64,000 nt of DNA from Stenotrophomonas sp. 24(2023). Lineage in GTDB: Bacteria; Pseudomonadota; Gammaproteobacteria; Xanthomonadales; Xanthomonadaceae. Shown here one piece after another: positions 13,347-25,496 of the stretch (position 1 is its first letter; every line of letters begins with the position of its first letter). The stretch covers positions 3,510,001-3,574,000 of the forward strand of contig NZ_CP133160.1 in assembly GCF_030913365.1 (NCBI RefSeq), read 5' to 3'. Both the position numbers and the translations under genes were made by a program. The notes beneath the pieces were generated by a model. It did not search any database. It was given only the letters and a program-made list of their open reading frames with translations, and was not told the origin of the DNA.

Positions 13347-13720
13347 CAACCTTCCAGGATGAACGCCGCAGCGACCCGGCGGCCTTCGGCGGCCAGGATG
13401 TTGAACGTGCGCGCGGCGGCCGGATTGTTCATCACTTCCAGGCCGATGCCGCGCGACAGGCAGGCCGCCATCAACTGCGCCGGCGGGAACACCTGGCGCT
13501 CGCCGGTGCCCAGCACGATCAGCGCCGGGTTCAGGGCCAGCACGGCTTCCAGGTGGTCCATCTGCAGCCCCGCCGCGGCCGTTACCGGCCAATGCTCGAC
13601 CAGGGTGTCGGGGGTCACGATGAAGCTGTGGCCCAGCACCTTGTCGTTTACGGTCGCCGCGCGGCCGCTGGCGGCGCGCAGGCTGTAGGCATAGTCGGGC
13701 AGTTCGTGATGCAGTTGCAT
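13346..13720 (-). CDS. Mth938/DUF498-domain protein
   Basis: 124 residues, beginning MQLHHELPDYAYSLRAA. It matches the Mth938-like (DUF498) fold, a small alpha/beta protein family that includes Xanthomonas Xcc1710 and mitochondrial NDUFAF3. Typical segments are PDTLVEHWPV, PALIVLGTGERQVFPP and GIGLEVMNNPAAARTFN followed by the ending VAAAFILEG. The biochemical role is unknown. It lies just downstream of yhbY on the same strand (15-base gap), so the two are probably cotranscribed. Confidence 0.85.
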   Translation of the reverse strand: MQLHHELPDYAYSLRAASGRAATVNDKVLGHSFIVTPDTLVEHWPVTAAAGLQMDHLEAVLALNPALIVLGTGERQVFPPAQLMAACLSRGIGLEVMNNPAAARTFNILAAEGRRVAAAFILEG

Positions 13721-13735
13721 GCGGGGCGGGCGCGG

Positions 13736-14041
13736 TCAGCCGCGCGGCAGGACGATCTGGCGCTGTTCCCGGCTCGGGCGGTACAGCACGGCGACGTGGC
13801 CGATGCGCTGCACCAGCGCGCAACCGGTGGATTCCACCAGTTGGGCAACCATCGCCTCGCGGGCTTCGCGATCTTCGGCCGCCACCTTCACCTTGACCAG
13901 TTCGTGGCGTTCCAGCACCTCTTCCAGCTCGGCGATGAAGGCCGGGGTGATGCCCTTGCCGCCGGTCTGCAGCAGCGCTTTGAGGTCGTGGGCTTGGCCG
14001 CGCAGGAATCGGGTCTGGGAAGCGGTCAGGGCAATGGACAT
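13736..14041 (-). CDS. yhbY: CRM-domain RNA-binding protein YhbY
   Basis: 101 residues spanning one CRM domain. SQTRFLRGQAHDLKALLQTGGKG at the N-terminus contains the GxxG-type loop, followed by ELEEVLERHELVKVKV and the C-terminal VQRIGHVAVLYRPSR. YhbY associates with pre-50S ribosomal particles. It is divergent from rlmE (64 bases between the starts), the standard yhbY-rlmE-ftsH arrangement. Confidence 0.94.
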   Translation of the reverse strand: MSIALTASQTRFLRGQAHDLKALLQTGGKGITPAFIAELEEVLERHELVKVKVAAEDREAREAMVAQLVESTGCALVQRIGHVAVLYRPSREQRQIVLPRG

Positions 14042-14105
14042 GCAGGAAAGGCGGTTGAATGGGGCGATCAGGGTATCATGACGACCCCATCAGCCCCTAT
14101 TTCCA

Positions 14106-14738
14106 ATGGCTACCCGCAGCAAAAGCAGCCAGCGCTGGCTCAAGGAACACTTTTCCGACCCCTTCGTGAAGAAGGCGCAGGCCGAAGGCATGCGCTCGCG
14201 CGCGGCCTACAAGCTGGAAGAACTGCTCGAACGTGACCGGCTGCTGAAGCCGAACATGGTCGTGGTCGACCTTGGCGCGGCCCCGGGCGGCTGGTCTCAG
14301 CAGGTCCGGAGACAGCTGGGCGACACCGGCCGGGTGTTCGCGCTGGACATCCTGGAGATGCCGCCGCTGGCCGGCGTGGAGTTCCTTCACGGTGACTTCA
14401 GGGAGCAAGCCGTCCTATCTCAGTTCGAAGCCATGCTGGGGGGCCAGCCGGTGGACCTTGTGCTCTCGGATATGGCCCCCAATAAGAGTGGTATGGACGC
14501 GGTCGACCAGCCGCGGATGATGTACCTGGCCGAGCTGGCCCTGGATTTCGCCGACAACCACCTCAAGACCGGTGGGGCGTTCCTGATCAAGCTCTTCCAG
14601 GGCGTGGGGTTTGACGACTACGTGCGCGAAATGCGCCGGCGGTACGACAAGGTCACCATCCGCAAGCCGGAAGCCTCGCGCAAGCGATCGCCCGAGGTGT
14701 ACGCCTTGGGTCAGGGCAAACGCGCCCACATGAAGTAA
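14106..14738 (+). CDS. rlmE: 23S rRNA (uridine-2'-O-) methyltransferase RlmE
   Basis: Methylates U2552 in the ribosomal A loop using S-adenosylmethionine. 210 residues. [11 protein letters not shown] is at the N-terminus, the SAM motif is [16 protein letters not shown], and the catalytic K-D-K-E tetrad is represented by the N-terminal Lys, the Asp of [20 protein letters not shown] and the [12 protein letters not shown] segment. Located directly upstream of ftsH as in E. coli. Confidence 0.96.
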   Translation: MATRSKSSQRWLKEHFSDPFVKKAQAEGMRSRAAYKLEELLERDRLLKPNMVVVDLGAAPGGWSQQVRRQLGDTGRVFALDILEMPPLAGVEFLHGDFREQAVLSQFEAMLGGQPVDLVLSDMAPNKSGMDAVDQPRMMYLAELALDFADNHLKTGGAFLIKLFQGVGFDDYVREMRRRYDKVTIRKPEASRKRSPEVYALGQGKRAHMK

Positions 14739-14784
14739 GCTCGACCCCAACGCAACGCCAGGACCAAGAGGAACACCGGAGCCA

Positions 14785-16728
<1,944 letters not shown>

Positions 16729-16750
16729 CGGCCTGCGCTACGCAAGACCA

Positions 16751-16784
16751 GACGAGGCCGGGGCAACCCGGCCTCGTCGTTTCC
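16751..16784 (+). terminator. Hairpin terminator after ftsH
   Basis: Twelve-pair stem gacgaggccggg / cccggcctcgtc with loop gcaa, followed by gtttcc. The U-tract is short, so it may work as a 3'-end stabiliser as much as a terminator. Confidence 0.6.
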
Positions 16785-16832
16785 GGACGCTGCATCGCGT
16801 CCTTGATGCCCTGACCTGACGCTGGAGCCTGC

Positions 16833-17021
16833 ATGTCCGCCCCGAAGCCCGAACCGATTTCCCACACCGCTGAAATGGTCATCGCCACGGTGGTGGGCGT
16901 GGGCGTAGGCCTGGGGGCCGACAACCTGCTGCTGGGCTGCGCGATCGGCATTGGCGTGGGCATCGTGCTGAGCATTGCCAAGACCCTGTACGTGGACCGC
17001 AAGCGCCGCCGGCAGCGCTGA
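16833..17021 (+). CDS. Small two-segment hydrophobic protein
   Basis: 62 residues. A short polar N-terminus (MSAPKPEPISHTAE) is followed by a glycine-rich hydrophobic stretch with GVGVGLG and GIGVGIV repeats and ends in a basic tail (DRKRRRQR). It resembles small glycine-zipper membrane proteins, but I cannot name a family. A GGAG lies 9 bases before the ATG, in the ribosome-site window. It lies between the ftsH hairpin and the nested repeat block. Confidence 0.55.
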   Translation: MSAPKPEPISHTAEMVIATVVGVGVGLGADNLLLGCAIGIGVGIVLSIAKTLYVDRKRRRQR

Positions 17022-17224
17022 GGGTTTTCGGCAGGGCTGCGCCCTGCACCTGCCGAGGCCTTCAAGGCAGAGCAACAGCAACGGCAGCATTCCGTGGTTT
17101 GGCGGGGCGGTGTCGGAGTGCGGGGACGCCGCAAGTACGTCCTTGTAGGCTTGGCAGCCGCATCCATGCGGCTGATACCCCGCACTCCGACACCGCCCCA
17201 CCTCTGACAGATCTCCGCGATCGG

Positions 17225-17314
17225 GTAGATCCACGCCATGCGTGGATGCTTTTCGGTGAATCATCGAAATATTGGATTTCGATTGGGATGGATCCACGCA
17301 TGGCGTGGATCTAC
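17225..17314. repeat. Pair of opposed GTAG palindromes
   Basis: gtagatccacgccatgcgtg(gatgc) at 17225-17247 and gatccacgcatggcgtggat(ctac) at 17291-17314 face each other head-out, with an AT-richer spacer of 43 bases. This dimeric arrangement is common for SMAG-type REP elements. Confidence 0.85.
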
Positions 17315-17462
17315 AACGGATCGCAGGAAATTGTCGAAGGCGGGGTGGGGCCGGTTGAGGCGGTGTGAGCGGCATGGATGCCGCGACCAAGCCCCCATGG
17401 ATGGGTTTACGGCGTCCCCCTCAACCGGACCCACCCCGCCATCCCACGGAATGTCAGCTTTT

Positions 17463-17486
17463 GACGTTGACGTTGACGTTGACGTT
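17463..17486 (+). repeat. Hexamer tandem repeat (GACGTT)x4
   Basis: Four perfect GACGTT units in a row, just inside the right arm of the 32-base inverted repeat. Simple-sequence tract of this kind is prone to length change between strains. Confidence 0.85.
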
Positions 17487-17558
17487 GCCTTGGCCTCGGC
17501 AGGTGCAGGGCGCAGCCCTGCCGCACTAAACTAAACGCCGTTGCCTGCAGGATCGCCC

Positions 17559-18455
17559 ATGTTCGACACCTCCCCCCAGCTCGACTGCGCCGGCCGCGTC
17601 CTGCGCCTGGACCGCACCCGGGTCATGGGCATCGTCAACGTCACCCCGGACTCGTTTTCCGATGGCGGCGTGCATGACACCACCGAAGCGGCGGTCGCCC
17701 ACGGCCTGCGGCTGGTGGAGGAGGGGGCCGACCTGCTCGACATCGGCGGCGAATCGACCCGCCCGGGTGCCGCGCCGGTCTCGGTCGAGGAAGAACTGCG
17801 CCGCGTGCTGCCGGTGATCGAACAACTGGCTGCGCGCACCGCGGTGCCGATCAGCGTGGACACCTTCAAGCCGGCGGTGATGCGTGCAGCGGTCGCTGCC
17901 GGCGCCGGCATGATCAATGACATCCATGCCCTGCGCCAGCCGGGGGCGCTGGAGGCGGCCGCCGAGGCCAACGTGCCGGTGGTGCTGATGCACATGCAGG
18001 GCGAGCCGGGCACGATGCAGGACGCGCCGCACTATGACGACGTGGTGGCCGAGGTGCATGGCTTCCTCGTGCAGCGGCTGTTTGCCGCCGAGATGGCCGG
18101 CATCGCAAAGAAGCACCTGGTGATCGACATGGGCTTCGGCTTCGGCAAGGACACCGGCCACAACATGGCCCTGCTCGCGCGCGCGGAGCGTTTCCTGGAA
18201 CTGGGCGTGCCGATGCTGGCGGGACTGTCGCGCAAGCGCAGCCTGGGCGAGTTGACCGGGCGCGATGCCCCCGCCGACCGCGTGGCGGCCTCCGTGGCTG
18301 CCCATCTGATCGCAGTGCAGCGCGGCGCGCGCATCGTACGGGTGCATGACGTGGCTGCCACGGTCGATGCACTGAAGGTCTGGCAGGCCGTCGAGGCGGT
18401 GCCTGCCCCACGCAAGGATCCCGCGCCGGCCCTGCGCTGGCCGGATGAAGACTGA
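17559..18455 (+). CDS. folP: Dihydropteroate synthase
   Basis: Joins p-aminobenzoate to dihydropterin pyrophosphate in folate synthesis; the target of sulfonamides. 298 residues from the ATG at 17559 (an upstream TTG at 17541 is an alternative). Signature motifs: [39 protein letters not shown] and DMGFGFGKD with the C-terminal RVHDV. The stop overlaps the miaA start (TGATG), so miaA translation is coupled. Confidence 0.96.
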   Translation: MFDTSPQLDCAGRVLRLDRTRVMGIVNVTPDSFSDGGVHDTTEAAVAHGLRLVEEGADLLDIGGESTRPGAAPVSVEEELRRVLPVIEQLAARTAVPISVDTFKPAVMRAAVAAGAGMINDIHALRQPGALEAAAEANVPVVLMHMQGEPGTMQDAPHYDDVVAEVHGFLVQRLFAAEMAGIAKKHLVIDMGFGFGKDTGHNMALLARAERFLELGVPMLAGLSRKRSLGELTGRDAPADRVAASVAAHLIAVQRGARIVRVHDVAATVDALKVWQAVEAVPAPRKDPAPALRWPDED

Positions 18456-19408
18456 TGGGCATTGACCGGCGACCGCTGGCGATCGCCGTGATGGGGCCGA
18501 CCGCCAGTGGCAAGACCGCCACCGCGATCGCCCTGGCACGGCAACTGGACGGCGAGATCGTCAGCGTCGATTCGGCGCTGGTCTACCGGGGGCTGGACAT
18601 CGGTTCGGCCAAGCCGGATGCCGGTGAGCGCGCGCGGGCGCCGCACCACCTGCTGGACCTGCGCGATCCCTGGCAGCCTTATTCGGCGGCGGAGTTCGCC
18701 GCCGATGCCGCCCAGGTGGTGGCCGGCATCGTGGCCCGTGGCAAGGTGCCGATCCTGGCGGGGGGGACGGGCCTGTATTTCCGGGCGCTGCTGCAAGGCC
18801 TGTCGCCGATGCCCGAAGCCGACCCGGCGACCCGCGCCCAGCTGGCGGCCGAGGCGGCCGAGCGCGGCTGGGCGGCCCTGCATGCTGAACTGGCCGCCGT
18901 CGATCCGGCGGCAGCCGCACGCATCCACGCCACCGATCCGCAGCGCATCCAGCGGGCCCTGGAGGTCTACCGGCTGACCGGTATCGCCATCAGTGAATGG
19001 CAGCGCCGCCCCGGGGTGGACCCGCTGCCGGTGCGGACGCTGAAGCTGATCCTGGCCCCGCGTGAGCGTGCCGTGCTGCACCAGCGCATCGAGGCCCGCT
19101 TCGATGCCATGCTGGCCCAGGGCTTCCTGGACGAAGTCAGGGCCCTGCGTGCCCTGCCGCAGATGGCCCGGGTCGCCGCGCCGCTTGACCTGCCGGCGGT
19201 GCGCGCGGTCGGCTACCGGCAGGCCTGGGAGTACCTGGACGGGCAGGGCGATGCCGCCTGCTTCCGTGACAAGGCCATCTTCGCGACCCGGCAGCTGGCC
19301 AAGCGCCAGCTGACCTGGCTGCGCGGCGAACTTGATGCGCGCTGGTTCGACCCCCATGTCGATGGCGAGCGCTTGGCACAGGCCGTATCGACCTTCGTCG
19401 CACGCTGA
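18455..19408 (+). CDS. miaA: tRNA dimethylallyltransferase
   Basis: Adds the dimethylallyl group to A37 of tRNAs reading codons that start with U. 317 residues. The P-loop is [10 protein letters not shown] near the N-terminus. Family motifs are [46 protein letters not shown] and [15 protein letters not shown]. hfq follows after 95 bases, matching the conserved miaA-hfq-hflX order. Confidence 0.96.
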   Translation: MGIDRRPLAIAVMGPTASGKTATAIALARQLDGEIVSVDSALVYRGLDIGSAKPDAGERARAPHHLLDLRDPWQPYSAAEFAADAAQVVAGIVARGKVPILAGGTGLYFRALLQGLSPMPEADPATRAQLAAEAAERGWAALHAELAAVDPAAAARIHATDPQRIQRALEVYRLTGIAISEWQRRPGVDPLPVRTLKLILAPRERAVLHQRIEARFDAMLAQGFLDEVRALRALPQMARVAAPLDLPAVRAVGYRQAWEYLDGQGDAACFRDKAIFATRQLAKRQLTWLRGELDARWFDPHVDGERLAQAVSTFVAR

Positions 19409-19503
19409 CTACCGGCCAGCCGTGTACCATCAGCGGTCGGTGGCCGCTGGGGAAAACGCGGCCAGCGCCGATAACCAATAAGAACAATAAACAGGAGTGT
19501 GCA

Positions 19504-19776
19504 ATGTCCAAGGGACAATCGCTGCAGGATCCTTTCCTCAACGCACTGCGGCGCGAACGTGTGCCGGTGTCGGTGTACCTGGTGAACGGCATCAAGCTGC
19601 AGGGCACGATCGAGTCGTTCGACCAGTTCGTGGTGCTGCTGCGTAACACCGTCAGCCAGATGGTCTACAAGCACGCCATTTCCACCGTGGTGCCGGCACG
19701 CAATGTGAAGGTTGGTCCGGGTGGCGGTTATGTGCAGTCCAGTGAAGGTGACCAGGCGGGTGATGAAGTCGAGTAA
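19504..19776 (+). CDS. hfq: RNA chaperone Hfq
   Basis: Hexameric Sm-like protein that pairs small RNAs with mRNAs. 90 residues. The core is [20 protein letters not shown], the Sm1 motif [23 protein letters not shown] and the Sm2 motif [10 protein letters not shown]. The tail is short, glycine-rich and acidic (QAGDEVE). A good AGGAGTG ribosome site lies before the ATG. Confidence 0.98.
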   Translation: MSKGQSLQDPFLNALRRERVPVSVYLVNGIKLQGTIESFDQFVVLLRNTVSQMVYKHAISTVVPARNVKVGPGGGYVQSSEGDQAGDEVE

Positions 19777-19790
19777 GTCGGGAGTGGTTC

Positions 19791-21101
19791 GTGTTTGACC
19801 GCTCGAAAAAGGGTGAACATGCCCTGCTGATCCAGCCGCATGCTGGCCGGCTGGAAGACGATGTGCTGGAAGAATTCGGCGACCTGGCCCGTTCGGCAGG
19901 CGCCAGCATCGCTGCGACCATCACGGCGCGCATCGACCGGCCCAGCCCGTCGACGCTGATCGGCAGCGGCAAGCTGGATGAGGTGAAGGCCGCCGCCGAG
20001 GCGACCGGCGCCGATCTGGTGCTGGTCAACCATGCGCTCAGCCCGGTGCAGGAACGCAACCTGGAACGCTTCCTGGAGCGCCGGGTGATCGACCGCACCG
20101 GTCTGATCCTGGATATCTTCGCCCAGCGTGCGCACAGCCACGAAGGCAAGCTGCAGGTGGAACTGGCGCAGCTGCGCCACCTGGCCACGCGCCTGGTGCG
20201 CGGCTGGACCCACCTGGAACGCCAGCGCGGTGGTGCCATCGGCCTGCGTGGCCCGGGTGAAACCCAGCTGGAAACCGACCGCCGCCTGCTGCAGAAGCGG
20301 GTGGAGCAGCTGCAGAAGCGGCTGGAGAAGGTCGAAGTGCAGCGCACCCAGATGCGCCGTGCGCGCGTGCGCAGCGAGCTGCCGCGGGTCGCTCTGGTGG
20401 GCTACACCAACGCCGGCAAGTCCACGCTGTTCAATGCGCTGACCGGCGCGGAAGCCTACGCGGCCGACCAGCTGTTCGCCACGCTGGACCCGACCGTGCG
20501 ACGTATCGCGGTGCCGGGAGGCAGCGTGGTGCTGGCCGATACCGTGGGGTTCGTCCGCGACCTGCCGCACGACCTGGTCGCCGCGTTCCGCTCGACCCTG
20601 TCCGAAGCGCGCGAAGCCGATTTCCTGCTGCATGTGGTCGATGCCGCCGATCCGCACCGCGAGGAGCGCATCGCCCAGGTGGATGAAGTGCTGGCTGCCG
20701 TCGGCGCCGGTGACCTGCCGCAACTGCTGGTGTTCAACAAGATCGACCGTATCGACGGTGCCGACGTGCGCCACGATGGCCAGGACGGGGTGCCCGATGA
20801 TGCCCGGCGTGAGCGCGTGTGGATTTCCGCACGTGACGGGCGTGGCCTGGATCTGCTGCAGTCGGTGCTGGGCAAGCGGCTGGGCCTGCAGCACATCACC
20901 GGTGAACTGCGTTTGCCGCCCAGTGCCGGCCGTCTGCGGGCCCGGCTGCACCAGCTGGAAGTGGTCCGAGGTGAAAGCGTGGACGAGGACGGCTGGCGGT
21001 TGCAGGTGGACCTGCCGATCGCCGAGGCCGAAAAGCTGGCGGCCAGTGCCGATGGCGGCCCGATCCGGACCCTGCTGCCGGAGAAACTGCCGGAGTGGTG
21101 A
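19791..21101 (+). CDS. hflX: GTPase HflX
   Basis: Ribosome-splitting GTPase used under stress. 436 residues from a GTG start 14 bases after the hfq stop, with GGGAG upstream. The N-terminal HflX domain contains GSGKLDEVKAAA and LVNHALSPVQERNLE. A coiled linker with GLRGPGETQLETDRR leads to the G domain: G1 GYTNAGKSTL, G3 DTVGFVRDLP, G4 NKID. Cotranscribed with hfq. Confidence 0.95.
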   Translation: MFDRSKKGEHALLIQPHAGRLEDDVLEEFGDLARSAGASIAATITARIDRPSPSTLIGSGKLDEVKAAAEATGADLVLVNHALSPVQERNLERFLERRVIDRTGLILDIFAQRAHSHEGKLQVELAQLRHLATRLVRGWTHLERQRGGAIGLRGPGETQLETDRRLLQKRVEQLQKRLEKVEVQRTQMRRARVRSELPRVALVGYTNAGKSTLFNALTGAEAYAADQLFATLDPTVRRIAVPGGSVVLADTVGFVRDLPHDLVAAFRSTLSEAREADFLLHVVDAADPHREERIAQVDEVLAAVGAGDLPQLLVFNKIDRIDGADVRHDGQDGVPDDARRERVWISARDGRGLDLLQSVLGKRLGLQHITGELRLPPSAGRLRARLHQLEVVRGESVDEDGWRLQVDLPIAEAEKLAASADGGPIRTLLPEKLPEW

Positions 21102-21203
21102 GGCCCTGCCGGGCCTTGCCCGCCGGCAGGGCGGGCCGATGGCCTGACATGCGCCCGTCATCTGCGGTACAACGTGCAGGTTCTTCACCCCACCGTGACG
21201 CCG

Positions 21204-21698
21204 ATGTCCCTTCCCACCGATGCCGATCTCAACGCCCAGGCCGTTGCACTGGGCCAGCGCCTGCAGCAGGCCGGCCTGCTGCTGGTGACCGCTGAAAGCT
21301 GCAGCGGGGGCTGGATCGCCAAGGCCATGACCGATATCGCCGGATCCTCGGCGTTCTTCGACTGCGGCATGGTGGTCTACAGCTACGAAGCCAAGCAGCG
21401 CCTGCTGGGCGTGCGCGCGCAGACGCTGGAGCAGTTCGGCGCGGTCAGCCGCGAGACCGTGCTGGAAATGGTGTCCGGTGCCCTGGTCAATTCCGGCGCC
21501 GGCATGGCGGTGGCGGTGACCGGTATCGCCGGCCCCGGCGGTGGCAGTGCGGACAAGCCGGTGGGCAGCGTCTGGATCGGCTGGAAGCGTCGCGGCGGCT
21601 ATGCGCGCGCGGAACTGTTCCACTTCGACGGCGACCGCGAAGCCATCCGCCGGCAGACCGTCGCCGCCGCGTTGCATGGTGTCCACGCCCAGCTGTGA
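21204..21698 (+). CDS. pncC: CinA C-terminal-family nicotinamide-nucleotide amidase
   Basis: Deamidates nicotinamide mononucleotide in NAD recycling. 164 residues from the ATG at 21204; an upstream GTG at 21174 is possible but has no better ribosome site. Motifs: VTAESCSGGWIAKAMTDIAGSS, GMVVYSYEAKQRLLGV and the glycine-rich active-site loop VTGIAGPGGGSADKPVGSV. It is the stand-alone C-terminal form without the CinA COG1058 domain. It lies before an AarF-type kinase gene on the same strand. Confidence 0.9.
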   Translation: MSLPTDADLNAQAVALGQRLQQAGLLLVTAESCSGGWIAKAMTDIAGSSAFFDCGMVVYSYEAKQRLLGVRAQTLEQFGAVSRETVLEMVSGALVNSGAGMAVAVTGIAGPGGGSADKPVGSVWIGWKRRGGYARAELFHFDGDREAIRRQTVAAALHGVHAQL

Positions 21699-21733
21699 GA
21701 TGCTGGCCCGGTAGGCAACCGGAGTGATCGCCG

Positions 21734-23413
21734 ATGTGGGAAACGCTGGGCACTGTCCGTGACCTGGGCCGGCTGCAGGAAATCGCTGCCGTCCTGATCC
21801 GCTATGGCTTCGGTGACGTGGTGCGGCGCATTGGCCTGGCCACCGTGCTGGAGCGTGCCGGCAAGCTGCTGCACTGGAACGACAGCCAGCAGATGCTGCG
21901 CATGACCGCGCCCACCCGTGTGCGGCGGGCGATGGAAGAACTGGGCCCGACGTTCGTCAAGCTGGGCCAGGTGCTGGCCACGCGCGTGGACCTGCTGCCG
22001 CCGGAATGGATCGACGAACTGTCCGAGCTGCAGAATGCGGTGCCCGCGCTGCCGTATGCCCAGATCCGTGCGCAGCTGGAAAGTGATCTCGGTGCGCCGC
22101 CACAGGACGTGTTCGCATTCCTGGATGAAACCCCGATGGCCGCCGCGTCGCTGGCGCAGGCCCATCGCGCGCGGCTGCATGATGGGCGTGAGGTGGTGCT
22201 GAAGGTGCGCCGTCCCGGTATCCGCGATGTGGTCGAAGCGGATCTGCGCCTGCTGGCACGGCTGGCGGAGATCGTCGAGGCGCGGCTGCCGGACCTGCGC
22301 CGCTACCGGCCGGCCGAGGTGGTGCAGCAGTTCACCGTTTCGCTGCGCCGCGAACTGGATTTCGCCGCCGAATGCCGCAACGCTGAACGCATCGCGCGCA
22401 ACTTCGAGGGGCGTGACGACATCCTGATTCCACGCGTGCACTGGCAGTGGACGTGCGAAAGCCTGAACGTCCAGGATTTCGTTGACGGCATTCCCGGCCG
22501 CGACCTGGCGGCGGTCGATGCGGCCGGGCTGGACCGGGTGGAACTGGCCCGGCGCGGTGCGGACATCGTGCTGAAGATGGTGCTGCAGGACGGCTGCTTC
22601 CACGCCGATCCGCACCCGGGCAACATCTTCTACCTGCGCGACGGGCGCATCGGCGTGATCGATTTCGGCATGGTCGGCGCGCTGTCCGAGGCGCGGCGCT
22701 TCCAGGTCGCCCAGCTGCTGCATGGGCTGGTCGACCAGGACCCGGAGGCGGTGGCGGACATCCTGCTGGACTGGGCCGGTGGCGTGGAGGTGGACGAGAA
22801 CCGCCTGCAGCAGGACATCAGCCAGTTCGTGGACCAGTACCGTGGCGTACCGCTGAAGGACCTGCGCATCGGCCTGATGCTGGCCGACATCACCCAGCTG
22901 CTGCGCCATTACAGCCTGACCCTGCCGGCCGATCTGGCATTGATGATCAAGGCGTTCCTGACCCTGGAAGGCATGGGGCGCCAGCTCGACCCCGATTTCG
23001 ACATGGCCGGCGCGGCACGGCCGTTCCTGGAGCGGGTGGTGGTGCAGCGCTATGCCCCGCGCGCGCTGCTCAAGCGGGGCCGGCGCAGCCTGCAGGGCAT
23101 GATCGACTTTGCCGGTGACCTGCCGCGCGACCTGCGCCGGCTGGTCCAGGCCGCGCGTCGCGGGCGCCTGCAGCTGAAGGTGGAAACCAGCGCGCTGCAG
23201 GGCTTCGGCGACCAGGTCAACCGCGCGGCCAACCGGCTGGTGATGGGCGTGGTCACGGCGGCGCTGATCATCGGCTCATCGATCGTCATGCACAGCGTAG
23301 GCGGCATTTCCAGCCGCTGGCTGCTGGCGCTGGGGGTGTGCGGCTTTGTCGGGGCCGGCCTGTGCGGTGTCTGGATCCTGTTCTCGATATGGAGAAGCGG
23401 CAGGCACACCTAG
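21734..23413 (+). CDS. AarF/UbiB (ABC1/ADCK)-family atypical kinase
   Basis: 559 residues. The ABC1 family Lys-Gln-type signature appears in GPTFVKLGQVLATRVDLLP, followed by AAASLAQAHRARLHDG and the catalytic-like EVVLKVRRPGI (Lys). The catalytic segment is FHADPHPGNIFY, with VIDFGMVG as the DFG equivalent. Two C-terminal membrane helices (about 505-525 and 530-550) anchor it in the inner membrane. The UbiB branch supports ubiquinone biosynthesis, but several paralogs exist in this group, so I give no symbol. It lies directly upstream of lexA. Confidence 0.85.
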   Translation: MWETLGTVRDLGRLQEIAAVLIRYGFGDVVRRIGLATVLERAGKLLHWNDSQQMLRMTAPTRVRRAMEELGPTFVKLGQVLATRVDLLPPEWIDELSELQNAVPALPYAQIRAQLESDLGAPPQDVFAFLDETPMAAASLAQAHRARLHDGREVVLKVRRPGIRDVVEADLRLLARLAEIVEARLPDLRRYRPAEVVQQFTVSLRRELDFAAECRNAERIARNFEGRDDILIPRVHWQWTCESLNVQDFVDGIPGRDLAAVDAAGLDRVELARRGADIVLKMVLQDGCFHADPHPGNIFYLRDGRIGVIDFGMVGALSEARRFQVAQLLHGLVDQDPEAVADILLDWAGGVEVDENRLQQDISQFVDQYRGVPLKDLRIGLMLADITQLLRHYSLTLPADLALMIKAFLTLEGMGRQLDPDFDMAGAARPFLERVVVQRYAPRALLKRGRRSLQGMIDFAGDLPRDLRRLVQAARRGRLQLKVETSALQGFGDQVNRAANRLVMGVVTAALIIGSSIVMHSVGGISSRWLLALGVCGFVGAGLCGVWILFSIWRSGRHT

Positions 23414-23487
23414 TGTCGCTGCCGCACGGATGCCAGGCAGACCACGCGGCACCCCTCGGCCTCGCCCCCCCCTTGCACTCCCCATCA

Positions 23488-23506
23488 TTAGTAGTAATAC
23501 TACTAA
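23488..23506. promoter_or_regulatory. LexA operator (SOS box) of lexA
   Basis: TTAGTAGTAATACTACTAA: nine-base perfect arms around a central A. It contains TTAG-N6-TACTA, the LexA site known from Xanthomonas and Xylella. It lies three bases before the lexA ATG, so bound LexA would block its own transcription or translation start region. Confidence 0.93.
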
Positions 23507-23508
23507 CC

Positions 23509-24144
23509 ATGGACCTCACCGACACCCAGCAGGCGATCCTGCAGTTGATCGCCGAGCGTATCGAGACCGACGGCGCACCGCCGTCGCAGACTGAAATCGC
23601 CCGCGCCTTCGGCTTCAAGGGCGTCCGTGCCGCCCAGTACCACCTGGAGGCGCTGGAGCAGGCCGGAGCGATCCGCCGCATTCCCGGCCAGGCCCGAGGC
23701 ATCCGCCTGGTGCAGGCACCAGCGGTGGAAAAGCTCGCCGAGCCCGACCTGCCCGACAGCCTGCTGCGGCTGCCGGTGCTGGGCCGGGTCGCGGCGGGCC
23801 TGCCGATCGGGGCCGACATCGGCTCGGACGATTTCGTGGTGCTGGACCGGGTGTTCTTCTCGCCGGCGCCGGACTACCTGCTGAAAGTGCAGGGCGATTC
23901 GATGATCGACGAGGGCATCTTCGATGGCGATCTGATCGGCGTGCACCGTACCCGCGATGCGCATTCGGGCCAGATCGTGGTGGCACGCATCGACGATGAG
24001 ATCACCGTGAAGCTGCTCAAGATCGCCAAGGACCGCATCCGCCTGCTGCCGCGCAACCCGGACTACAAGCCGATCGAAGTGCTGCCGGACCAGGATTTTG
24101 CGATTGAAGGTCTCTATTGCGGCCTGTTGCGACCCAACCGTTGA
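23509..24144 (+). CDS. lexA: SOS repressor LexA
   Basis: Represses DNA-damage genes and cleaves itself when RecA filaments form. 211 residues. The N-terminal winged helix contains PPSQTEIARAFGFKGVRAAQYHLEALEQAG. The cleavage site is Ala96-Gly97 in VLGRVAAGLPI; the Ser/Lys dyad is Ser131 in VQGDSM and Lys168 in TVKLLK. The ATG abuts the SOS box, indicating autoregulation. recA lies 202 bases downstream on the same strand. Confidence 0.97.
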   Translation: MDLTDTQQAILQLIAERIETDGAPPSQTEIARAFGFKGVRAAQYHLEALEQAGAIRRIPGQARGIRLVQAPAVEKLAEPDLPDSLLRLPVLGRVAAGLPIGADIGSDDFVVLDRVFFSPAPDYLLKVQGDSMIDEGIFDGDLIGVHRTRDAHSGQIVVARIDDEITVKLLKIAKDRIRLLPRNPDYKPIEVLPDQDFAIEGLYCGLLRPNR

Positions 24145-24346
24145 GCCGTTTCCCCAGCTATTCCCGCGGTCTTTTGTGGCGATTCTCTGGTTCCACCGAG
24201 GTTGGTACGGATGTCCGATAATTTCCGTTCCACCGCCGGGCACAATCTCAGCCTGTGCGATACCCCCGTTTTAAAGTGAACCCATGGCGAAGAAGACCCC
24301 GAAAGACAGCACCCCCAACGACATGACCTCTGCAAGGACCAATACG

Positions 24347-25384
<1,038 letters not shown>

Positions 25385-25496
25385 GGCTTGCTGTGGGGCA
25401 GGGCGGCGCCGTCAGTGACGTCGCCCTGTCCCGCAGGTTCGTACCGCCCAGGGATGGGCATGGGTGCCAGGGACGGCGCCACCCTTGGAGCAACTG

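Larger units (their letters stand above)
17029..17523. repeat. Three-level nested inverted-repeat block
   Basis: A 32-base perfect inverted repeat at 17029-17060 and 17492-17523 encloses the interval. Inside it, a 22-base perfect inverted repeat (ggggcggtgtcggagtgcgg(gg)) at 17104-17125 / 17178-17199 flanks 52 bases. A further inverted pair is gcggggtggg.ccggttgagg from about 17341 against cctcaaccgg.cccaccccgc ending near 17441. Two opposed GTAG palindromes (17225-17247 and 17291-17314) and a hexamer tandem repeat are also included. The only long open frame here reads repeat units and is not a gene. Confidence 0.85.

Noticed and set aside
17238..17534. 98-residue frame with alternating Asp-Val residues
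   Set aside because: Reads GTAG palindromes and the GACGTT tandem repeat; no ribosome site and no conserved content.
24145..24346. Possible LexA site before recA
   Set aside because: No TTAG-N6-TACTA match could be found; only AT-rich fragments such as gataat are present.
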